Part shown: positions 54,592 through 64,000 of the stretch, piece after piece
Layout: each line of letters opens with the position of its first letter
How positions within the stretch are numbered: the first letter of the stretch is position 1
NCBI RefSeq assembly: GCF_900115555.1
Contig: NZ_FOWX01000020.1
Location: forward strand, 1 to 64,000
Direction: 5' to 3'
Source: Pseudomonas borbori
Lineage (GTDB): Bacteria > Pseudomonadota > Gammaproteobacteria > Pseudomonadales > Pseudomonadaceae
DNA: 64,000 nt
The notes under the pieces: generated by a model
What the model was told of the DNA's origin: nothing
The model's database searches: none
What the model saw: the letters and a program-made list of their open reading frames with translations, nothing else
Made by a program: the position numbers and the translations under genes

Positions 54592-55518
54592 TTAACCGGC
54601 CATGCTCAGGCGATTGCGCCCGTCGCGCTTGGCTACATAGAGCGCGCTATCGGCGCGGCGTAGCAGGCTCTCCGCCGACTCGCCCGGTAGCAGGGTGGCG
54701 CAGCCGAGGCTGATGGATACCTCTATCGGTCGGCCCTGGGCCAGGCATTGCAACTCTTGCACGGCATGACGCAGGCGTTCGCCGACCATGCAGGCGGCTT
54801 CGCGGCAGGTTCCGGAGAGCAGTACGAGAAATTCTTCGCCGCCGTAACGAAACACCATGTCGATGTTGCGCAGCTGGTTTTTCAGGGTGGCGGCAACGTC
54901 TATCAAGACCTCGTCGCCGATGCTGTGGCCGTGGTTGTCGTTGATCTGCTTGAAGTGGTCGAGATCGAGCATCAGCAGCGAGAGCGGTTGCTGGTTGCGG
55001 CGCGACAGATCGATTTCGCGTTGCAGAATCTGATCCATGGCAATGCGGTTGCCGGTGTTGGTCAGCGGGTCGCGTAGCGCGCTCTGGATCGCCGCGCGGT
55101 AGAGCAGGGCATTGCGCAGCGGGAACAGCAGGCTGGCCAGCAGGGACTCCAGTTGGCCGAGCTCCTCGTCGCTGAAGCGCTGCTGCCGGCGAAAAACCAG
55201 CTCGCCGAGGTATTCGCCCTCATGGCTCAGCCGGTAGCCGGCCGAGTGGCTGGCGCGTTCGCCCAGCTCCAGGCGCAGGTCGGCGGTCGGCTGCTGATAG
55301 GTCAGGGCGTTGAGCGGCACCAGGCTCTGCACGGCAGTGAAGAACAGTCTGAGGATGCGCTCGGCATCCAGGCTGGTCTGTAGTTGCATGCTGAGTTGCT
55401 GACGCAGTTGCGCCAGGCTGATCGGCTGCAGAGAAGGCGCGCGATTGCCGGAAAAACCCAGGCGCTGAAGCTTGGCTGTATCGAAGTCGATGGTGTTGGA
55501 CTGGCTGGGGGTAACCAT
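54592..55518 (-). CDS. GGDEF diguanylate cyclase with I-site
   Basis: The ATG chosen gives 308 residues. An N-terminal GAF-like sensing part (about 25-145) precedes the GGDEF domain (about 150-305) with DPLTNTGNR, MLDLDHFKQINDNHGH and RYGGEEFLVLL. The active GGEEF motif is intact, and RNID five residues before it is a product-inhibition I-site. It should make cyclic di-GMP in the cytoplasm. The signal it senses is unknown. Confidence 0.92.
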   Translation of the reverse strand: MVTPSQSNTIDFDTAKLQRLGFSGNRAPSLQPISLAQLRQQLSMQLQTSLDAERILRLFFTAVQSLVPLNALTYQQPTADLRLELGERASHSAGYRLSHEGEYLGELVFRRQQRFSDEELGQLESLLASLLFPLRNALLYRAAIQSALRDPLTNTGNRIAMDQILQREIDLSRRNQQPLSLLMLDLDHFKQINDNHGHSIGDEVLIDVAATLKNQLRNIDMVFRYGGEEFLVLLSGTCREAACMVGERLRHAVQELQCLAQGRPIEVSISLGCATLLPGESAESLLRRADSALYVAKRDGRNRLSMAG

Positions 55519-55744
55519 AAATGCTGAGCCTCTGGCGCATTGATGCGGCAACACTGCCTATAGAGCGAATTTCATGCCAGAGGGTTCAGGAAATATGAAA
55601 ATTATTTGAAGTCAGTCACTTGCGCCGGTTTTGCGCGGCAAATGGCCAGTATCGGCAATTCCCTTGCCTGGTCGGCCGGCAAACTGTTGCCGGTTTGTGC
55701 CTGGGTCGCCATTTTTCTGCCGTTTCAGGTCGCGGATCCTGGCT

Positions 55745-56485
55745 TTACTGGGCGTCGAATGCCTGGCCATTGACGCCGCTGCTGTCGGGGCCCATCAGGT
55801 ACAGGTAAACCGGCATTATCGCTTCGGGTCGCGGGTTGTTCGCCGGATTTTCCCCTGGATAAGCCTGGGCGCGCATATCGGTGCGGGTTGCACCCGGGTT
55901 GATGCTGTTGGCACGTAGCGGCGCCACGCCCTCGACTTCATCGGCCAGCACTTGCATCAGGCCCTCGGTGGCGAACTTGGAGACCGCATAAGCGCCCCAG
56001 TAGGCGCGGCCTTTGCGTCCGACGCTGCTCGAGGTGAAGACCACCGAGGCATCGCTGGAGAGTTTCAGCAGCGGCAGCAGGGTGCTGGTGAGCATGAAGG
56101 TGGCGTTGACGTTGACCTGCATCACGCGCATGAAGTTGTCGCCGGAGAGTTGCTCCAGCGGTGTGCGCGGGCCGACGATCGAGGCGTTGTGCAGCAGGCC
56201 GTCGAGCTTGCCGAATTCGCGCTCGATCATCGCCGCCAGTTCGTCGTACTGGTGCGGCAGGGCGGTTTCCAGGTTGAACGGGATCACCGCGGGTTGCGGG
56301 TGGCCGGCGGCCTCGATGGCGTCGTAGACCCGGCTGAGGTTTCCCTCGGTCTTGCCCAGCAGCAGCACAGTCGCCCCATGGGCGGCAAAGGTCTGCGCGG
56401 CGGTGGCGCCAATCCCGCGGCCGGCGCCAGTGACCAGAATCACCCGGTCCTTGAGCAGGTCGGGGCGGGCAGAGTATTGGAACAT
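55745..56485 (-). CDS. yciK: YciK-family short-chain oxidoreductase
   Basis: The ATG after GGAG gives 246 residues beginning MFQYSARPDLLKDRVILVTGAGRGIG. NASIVGPRTPLEQL replaces the usual NNAG, and SSSVGRKGRAYWGAYAVSKFA gives the catalytic Ser-Tyr-Lys. The family is conserved beside mupP-ubiG. NADP dependence is likely from the glycine-rich loop, but the substrate is unknown. About 105 bases separate it from mupP. Confidence 0.9.
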   Translation of the reverse strand: MFQYSARPDLLKDRVILVTGAGRGIGATAAQTFAAHGATVLLLGKTEGNLSRVYDAIEAAGHPQPAVIPFNLETALPHQYDELAAMIEREFGKLDGLLHNASIVGPRTPLEQLSGDNFMRVMQVNVNATFMLTSTLLPLLKLSSDASVVFTSSSVGRKGRAYWGAYAVSKFATEGLMQVLADEVEGVAPLRANSINPGATRTDMRAQAYPGENPANNPRPEAIMPVYLYLMGPDSSGVNGQAFDAQ

Positions 56486-56590
56486 GAAGGGCTCCTTCGG
56501 AGGGCGGCAAGCCTCAAGCGGCAAGCGGCAAGTTAAAAGCTAGGGAGTGGGTGCGGGCTTCTGGCTGCATACCGGCTTGCAGCTGCTGCG

Positions 56591-57262
56591 TCAGCAGCCG
56601 CCCAGCGCCCGATCCAGCACCGCGCGCAATTCCAGTGGGTGGTCGACGACTACGTCGGCGCCCCAGTTTCTCGGGTTGTCCTCCGGGTGGATATAGCCGT
56701 AGGTCACTGCCGCGGTCCTGGTGCCGGCGGCGCGTCCCGACTCGATGTCGCGCAGGTCATCGCCGACGAACAGGACGCTGGCCGGGTCCAGGCCCAGCTG
56801 GGAGCAGGCAAGGAGCATCGGCTCCGGGTCGGGTTTGCTGTTGGTCACATGGTCCGGGCAGATCAGGATGGCGGAGCGCTCGGCCAGGCGCAGTTGCTGC
56901 ATGATCGGTTCGGCGAAGCGCAGCGGCTTGTTGGTCACCACGCCCCAGATCAGCTTGGCCTGCTCGATATCGGCGAGCAGTTGATCGATACCGTCGAAAG
57001 GTCGGGTCAGCACTGCGCAGTGATCCTGGTAACGCTCGAGAAACTCCAGGCGCAGGGCCTCGAACTGCTCGGCCAGCGGATCCATGGCGAAGCTCGCCGC
57101 AACCATGGCGCGGGCTCCGCCGGAAATCTGATCGCGGATCAGCTTGTCATCCACGGCCGCCAAGCCGCGCTCGGCGCGCATCGCCTGGCAGATGGCAATA
57201 AAGTCCGGGGCACTGTCGAGCAGGGTGCCATCCATATCGAAAAGAACCGCGCGCAAACGCAT
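56591..57262 (-). CDS. mupP: N-acetylmuramic acid 6-phosphate phosphatase
   Basis: This 223-residue HAD phosphatase has nucleophile Asp9 and general acid Asp11 in [10 protein letters not shown], then [19 protein letters not shown] and [16 protein letters not shown]. In pseudomonads MupP dephosphorylates MurNAc-6-P in the AnmK-MupP-AmgK-MurU cell-wall recycling route, which affects intrinsic fosfomycin resistance. The family was formerly labelled phosphoglycolate phosphatase. Its ATG shares one base with the ubiG stop (TGATG), so it is translated after ubiG. Confidence 0.92.
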   Translation of the reverse strand: MRLRAVLFDMDGTLLDSAPDFIAICQAMRAERGLAAVDDKLIRDQISGGARAMVAASFAMDPLAEQFEALRLEFLERYQDHCAVLTRPFDGIDQLLADIEQAKLIWGVVTNKPLRFAEPIMQQLRLAERSAILICPDHVTNSKPDPEPMLLACSQLGLDPASVLFVGDDLRDIESGRAAGTRTAAVTYGYIHPEDNPRNWGADVVVDHPLELRAVLDRALGGC

Positions 57263-57960
57263 CAGGCCTCCTTCAGCGTCTGGAGCATGTAATTGACGTC
57301 GACATCCGCTTGCAGTTTGTAGTGCTTGGTCAGCGGGTTGTAGGTCAGACCGATAATGTCCTTGACCTGCAGGCCGGCGTCGCGGCTCCAGGCCCCCAGT
57401 TCCGAGGGGCGGATGAACTTCTTGAAGTCATGGGTGCCGCGCGGCAGCAGGCGCAGCAGGTATTCCGCGCCTATCACCGCGAACATATAGGCCTTGGGGT
57501 TGCGATTGATGGTGGAGAAGAACACCTGGCCGCCGGGTTTGACCAGGCTGTGGCAGGCGCGGATCACCGAGGCCGGATCCGGGACGTGTTCGAGCATTTC
57601 CAGGCAGGTGACCACGTCGAACTGCTCGGGCATTTCAGCGGCCAGGGCTTCGGCGGTGCTCTGCCGGTACTGCACCGAGACGCCGGATTCCAGTTGGTGC
57701 AACTGGGCCACGGCCAGGGGCGCTTCGCCCATGTCGATGCCGGTCACCTCGGCGCCACGCTGGGCCATGGCTTCGCTGAGGATGCCGCCGCCGCAGCCGA
57801 TGTCGAGCACCTTCTTGCCGGCCAGGCTGACGCGCTCCTCGATCCAGTTGACCCGCAGCGGATTGATGTCGTGCAGGGGTTTGAATTCGCTTTCACGGTC
57901 CCACCAGCGGTGGGCGAGGGCTTCGAATTTGGCGATTTCGGCGTGATCGACGTTGCTCAT
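57262..57960 (-). CDS. ubiG: Ubiquinone biosynthesis O-methyltransferase
   Basis: UbiG performs both O-methylations in ubiquinone synthesis using SAM. The start [21 protein letters not shown] gives 232 residues. [17 protein letters not shown] is the SAM-binding motif [13 protein letters not shown] contains the motif II acidic residues, and [23 protein letters not shown] is the membrane-associating UbiG signature. It heads a coupled unit with mupP, in the order known from P. aeruginosa. Confidence 0.95.
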   Translation of the reverse strand: MSNVDHAEIAKFEALAHRWWDRESEFKPLHDINPLRVNWIEERVSLAGKKVLDIGCGGGILSEAMAQRGAEVTGIDMGEAPLAVAQLHQLESGVSVQYRQSTAEALAAEMPEQFDVVTCLEMLEHVPDPASVIRACHSLVKPGGQVFFSTINRNPKAYMFAVIGAEYLLRLLPRGTHDFKKFIRPSELGAWSRDAGLQVKDIIGLTYNPLTKHYKLQADVDVNYMLQTLKEA

Positions 57961-58091
57961 AATGTTCCCTGAATAGAACTGGAGGCGGGAAGCCTGACGC
58001 TTGAAGCGCCTATGGTGCCAGTTTCGCGTTGTTGGGTGGACGCCCGCGGGCGAATCAATGTATGTCAGTTTGTCGCACTGGCCGGTGTTGC

Positions 58092-58157
58092 TGGGAGGGG
58101 CTTTAGCCGCGATGAGTGGGTGCCTCATTTGACCTGTCGCGGCTAAAGCCCCTCCCA
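58092..58157. repeat. REP palindrome between the deaminase gene and ubiG
   Basis: Two 21-base arms with core GGGAGGGGCTTTAGCCGCG are perfect inverse complements around a 24-base spacer. The left arm is identical to the word at 32899. Gap 57961-58173 holds no gene. Confidence 0.9.
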
Positions 58158-58173
58158 CAAGCCCTTGCACATG

Positions 58174-59493
58174 CTAGCGCCGGGCGATTTTCGCGCCCCA
58201 GGCGCGGGCGTTGGCGATGATCCGCTGTTCGTCCAGGCGCGTCAGGCGGCCGCCGTCGAGCAGGTGCTTGCCGCCGACCCATAGATCCTCGACGCAGTCG
58301 CGGTTACTGGTGTAGATCAGTTGCGAAACCGGGTCGTAGATCGGCTGCTGGGCCAGGCCGGACAGGTTGAATGTCACCAGGTCGGCGGCTTTGCCGACTT
58401 CCAGCGAGCCGATCCGCTCATCCAGGCCGAGGGCGCGGGCGCCGTTGAGGGTCGCCATGCGCAGCGCGCGATGTGCGTCCAGGGCGCTGGCCGAACCGGC
58501 TACGGCCTTGGCCAGCAAGGCGGCTGTGCGGGTTTCGCCGAGCAGGTCCAGGTCGTTGTTGCTGGCGGCGCCGTCGGTGCCGATGGCCACGTTGACTCCG
58601 GCCTGCCAGAGCCGTTCCACCGGGCAGAAGCCGCAGGCCAGCTTGAGGTTGGACTCCGGGCAATGGATCACGCTGCTGTTGCTGGCCACCAGCAGGGCCA
58701 GATCCTCATCGTCGACCTGGGTCATGTGCACGGCCTGGAAGCGCGGGCCGAGCAGGCCGAGCCGCGCCAGGCGCGCCACAGGTCGCTCGCCGTACTGCTG
58801 CAGGCTCTGCTGCACTTCAAAAGCGGTCTCGTGCACGTGCATATGAATGCCGGCATCCAGTTCCGCGGCGAGCATGCGGATGTTTTCCAGCTTGTCGTCG
58901 CTCACCGTATAGGGTGCGTGGGGGGCGAAGGCGACGCTCAGGCGCGGGTGATGCTTGAGGTCGTCGAACAGCGCCAACCCTTTGCGCAGGGCTTCGTCGG
59001 CATCGCGGGCGCCGGGAATGGGAAAATCCAGTACCGGAATGGTTATCTGGGCGCGGATGCCGCTCTTGTGTACCAGTTCGCTGGCTATTTCGGGAAAGAA
59101 GTACATGTCCGAGAAGCAGGTGATGCCGCCCTTGAGTTGCTCGGCGATAGCCAGTTCGGTGCCGTCCAGGACGAAGTGCTCGTCCACCCATTTGGCCTCG
59201 GCTGGCCAGATATGCTGCTGCAGCCAGTCGCTCAGCGGCAGCTCATCGGCCATGCCGCGGAACAGGCTCATGGCCGCATGGCCGTGGGCATTGACCAGTC
59301 CCGGTGTCAGCAGTCGGCCGGGCAGCTCGCGCACTGCCAGCGCCTTGTGCTTGAGCGCTTCGGCACGCGGTGCGATCAGGGCGATGCGGCCGTCGCGGAT
59401 GCCCAGACCGTGCTCGTGCAGCACCACGCCCGCCGGCTCGACCGGCACCAGCCAGGTTGGAAGTAGGAGGAGGTCGAGCGGGGCGTCGGGCAT
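58174..59493 (-). CDS. mtaD: 5'-methylthioadenosine/adenosine-type deaminase (TRZ/ATZ family)
   Basis: The 439-residue amidohydrolase has metal motif [30 protein letters not shown] and [14 protein letters not shown], the MTA/SAH deaminase pattern. From memory the P. aeruginosa homologue deaminates MTA to methylthioinosine in an alternative salvage route linked to quorum-sensing by-products. Divergent mtnA, about 225 bases away, acts later in the same route. The symbol is by homology. Confidence 0.85.
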   Translation of the reverse strand: MPDAPLDLLLLPTWLVPVEPAGVVLHEHGLGIRDGRIALIAPRAEALKHKALAVRELPGRLLTPGLVNAHGHAAMSLFRGMADELPLSDWLQQHIWPAEAKWVDEHFVLDGTELAIAEQLKGGITCFSDMYFFPEIASELVHKSGIRAQITIPVLDFPIPGARDADEALRKGLALFDDLKHHPRLSVAFAPHAPYTVSDDKLENIRMLAAELDAGIHMHVHETAFEVQQSLQQYGERPVARLARLGLLGPRFQAVHMTQVDDEDLALLVASNSSVIHCPESNLKLACGFCPVERLWQAGVNVAIGTDGAASNNDLDLLGETRTAALLAKAVAGSASALDAHRALRMATLNGARALGLDERIGSLEVGKAADLVTFNLSGLAQQPIYDPVSQLIYTSNRDCVEDLWVGGKHLLDGGRLTRLDEQRIIANARAWGAKIARR

Positions 59494-59717
59494 GCCGGGG
59501 CTTCCTGCGGATATCTGAGAGGCTGAGTTTATAGGGGAACGGCGTGCGCTTGAAGCTGTGCTGCTATTAAGTCGTGAGCGGCAAGCGGATCGGTGTTCGG
59601 CCCGGCAGTCGCGTCTCGTCAGGCGTTCTCGCTTTTACTTGCGGCTTGCAGCTTGCTTCTCTCTTGCCGCTGTTTCTCTGCGTATAATCTTCGGTTTTTT
59701 CGGGTGCGGGGTAGGTC

Positions 59718-60794
59718 ATGCGCGAGCAATTGCTAGCGGCGGAGAAGGTTCAAGCCATTGATTGGCGCGATGGCGCTCTGCATCTGCTCGATCAGCGTGT
59801 GTTGCCGTTCGAGGAAATCTGGCATGTCTGCCATTCGGCGGCGGCCGTCGCCGAGGCGATTCGCCTGATGGTGGTGCGCGGAGCACCGGCTATTGGTATC
59901 AGTGCGGCCTATGGGGTGGTACTCGGCGCGCGTGCCCGGGTGGCCGAGGGGGATGGCTGGCGCGCGGCCCTGGAGGCGGATTTTCAGCTATTGGCCGATT
60001 CGCGGCCGACCGCGGTCAATCTGTTCTGGGCGCTCGACCGCATGCGCGAGCGCCTGGTACGGATCAAGGAAGGCGACGATCCGCTTGCGCTGCTGGAGGC
60101 CGAGGCGCGGGGTATCCATCAGAGCGACAGGGAAGCCAATCTGACCATGGCGCAGATCGGCGTCGATCTGATTCGCAAGCATCAGGGCAGCCAGCAGAAC
60201 CTGCTGACCCATTGCAATGCCGGTGCCCTGGCCACTGGCGGATTCGGTACGGCGCTGGGGGTGATTCGCGCGGCCTATCTGGAGGGGTTGGTCGAGCGCG
60301 TCTATGTCGATGAGACTCGGCCCTGGCTGCAAGGCTCGCGCCTGACCGCCTGGGAGCTGGCCGGTGAAGGTGTTCCGGTCAGTCTGAATGTCGATTCGGC
60401 CGCCGCGCACCTGATGAAGACCCGCGGCATCACCTGGGTCATAGTCGGCGCCGACCGGATTGCCGCCAATGGCGATGTGGCGAACAAGATCGGCACCTAC
60501 CAGTTGGCGGTCAATGCCATGCATCATGGCGTGCGTTTCATGGTGGTGGCGCCGAGCTCGACCATCGACATGGCGCTGGAGAGTGGTGACGACATCCCTA
60601 TCGAGGAGCGTGATGCCAGTGAATTGCTCGAACTCAATGGGCAGCGCGTGGCGGCCGGGGTGGATGCGCTCAATCCGGTGTTCGATGTGACACCGGCCGA
60701 CCTGATCGACTTCATCGTCACCGAGAAGGGTGTGGTCGAGCGGCCGGATGCGGCAAAAATGACCAGGCTGATGTGCCGCAAACGTCTGCATTGA
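59718..60794 (+). CDS. mtnA: S-methyl-5-thioribose-1-phosphate isomerase
   Basis: MtnA converts methylthioribose-1-phosphate to methylthioribulose-1-phosphate in methionine salvage. The 358-residue protein has catalytic Cys166 in [12 protein letters not shown] and Asp246 in [17 protein letters not shown], equivalent to Cys160 and Asp240 of B. subtilis Mtn[15 protein letters not shown] and [13 protein letters not shown] are further signatures. A perfect TATAAT box at 59683-59688 lies 30 bases before the ATG, though no good -35 is at the usual distance. Confidence 0.95.
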   Translation: MREQLLAAEKVQAIDWRDGALHLLDQRVLPFEEIWHVCHSAAAVAEAIRLMVVRGAPAIGISAAYGVVLGARARVAEGDGWRAALEADFQLLADSRPTAVNLFWALDRMRERLVRIKEGDDPLALLEAEARGIHQSDREANLTMAQIGVDLIRKHQGSQQNLLTHCNAGALATGGFGTALGVIRAAYLEGLVERVYVDETRPWLQGSRLTAWELAGEGVPVSLNVDSAAAHLMKTRGITWVIVGADRIAANGDVANKIGTYQLAVNAMHHGVRFMVVAPSSTIDMALESGDDIPIEERDASELLELNGQRVAAGVDALNPVFDVTPADLIDFIVTEKGVVERPDAAKMTRLMCRKRLH

Positions 60795-61038
60795 GCCTGT
60801 CGCGGCTGGTCGGCCGGCGTTGGCGTGACGGCTGGTTGGGGATAGGTGCGGGGCGCCGATTGTGATAAGATCCGGCCGTTTTCAGGGGCGCTGGCAACGG
60901 TCGCCTTAACTGCGCAGATACATGGCATAACTCATTGATTTGTCGTGAGTCGCTGCTGGCCCAGGGCCGCGCGGCACGCTTCGCCTCGTTCGGGATGAAT
61001 GGCGCGGAGTATCACCAGAAAAAGGAATCAGGCTACTC

Positions 61039-63813
<2,775 letters not shown>

Positions 63814-63820
63814 TCTGTGT

Positions 63821-63841
63821 GAGCGAGGCTGGACCTCGCTC
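63821..63841. other. Hairpin between gyrA and serC
   Basis: GAGCGAGG and CCTCGCTC form a perfect eight-pair stem around five bases. There is no T-run, so it may be a processing or pausing site rather than a full terminator. Confidence 0.4.
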
Positions 63842-63908
63842 ATTGCAGCGTTGGATTCGACGGCTGGCCGGCAGTGGCCAGTCGTCCAACATATGAGCGA
63901 GAGTGGAT

Positions 63909-64000
63909 GTGAGCAAGCGAGCCTATAACTTCTGCGCCGGCCCGGCCGCGCTTCCCGAAGCTGTTCTGCAACGCGCCCAGGCGGAACTCCTCGACTGGCA
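63909..64000 (+). CDS. serC: Phosphoserine aminotransferase (start only)
   Basis: The window ends within this gene. The visible 30 residues, [20 protein letters not shown] and [10 protein letters not shown], match the SerC N-terminus, including the NFCAGPA substrate-phosphate loop. The enzyme makes phosphoserine for serine synthesis and acts in pyridoxal phosphate synthesis. GTG is used as start; the same start and the gyrA-serC order are known in P. aeruginosa. About 95 bases separate it from gyrA. Confidence 0.92.
   Translation, partial: MSKRAYNFCAGPAALPEAVLQRAQAELLDW

Noticed and set aside
63821..63841. Full terminator between gyrA and serC
   Set aside because: The stem is perfect but lacks a following T-run, so read-through into serC is likely.

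Overview
The window reads as chromosome of a Pseudomonas species, a high-GC gammaproteobacterium. Evidence is the gene content and order: fadH, nadK, a rhomboid GlpG gene and pepN; cyaB with a MASE2 domain; a Cpx-type two-component cluster; scpA-scpB-rluB; and yciK, mupP, ubiG, an MTA-deaminase-type hydrolase, mtnA, gyrA and the start of serC. From memory these blocks match P. aeruginosa PAO1 synteny. The species cannot be fixed from sequence alone, and I see no rRNA or tRNA gene.

Layout. 1-0.33 kb is the 3' end of a group II intron (domains V/VI) with no reverse-transcriptase ORF in the visible part. 0.57-20.7 kb is housekeeping DNA: a 28-residue microprotein, an AraC regulator coupled to a nitrilase-like protein, fadH and its neighbours, a double cyclic-nucleotide-domain/rhodanese protein, nadK, a metallophosphatase, glpG, yeaC, a DUF2797 gene, pepN, and a YCF48 propeller protein paired with an MMPL/RND transporter.

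20.69-31.45 kb is a mobile island bounded by imperfect inverted repeats. Its left part is a tightly coupled five-gene operon. The first three genes match the gamma-mobile-trio (GMT) recombination proteins GmtY, GmtZ and GmtX. They are followed by a small coiled-coil protein and a RecD2-like SF1B helicase. The right part (28.4-31.2 kb) is cargo on the opposite strand, enclosed by a second inverted-repeat pair. It holds two AT-rich signal-peptide proteins, a possible winged-helix protein and a HEPN-like protein, all without confident function. GMT islands are known as carriers of anti-phage and toxin cargo, so this block is the best candidate here for an undescribed system.

31.5-64 kb is core chromosome again: an SDR enzyme, a DMT exporter with csaA, an AraC regulator, a lipid-A-type metallophosphatase with a glycosyltransferase, cyaB, two tandem trkH paralogues, and the cpxR/cpxP/cpxA cluster with a recognisable CpxR box. 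MITE-like palindromic repeats lie on either side of that cluster. Then come the RNase AM-like gene, yciO, trpS, scpA, scpB, rluB, a GGDEF cyclase and the yciK-to-serC run. In that run MupP serves cell-wall recycling, UbiG serves ubiquinone synthesis, and the MTA deaminase with MtnA serves methylthioadenosine salvage.
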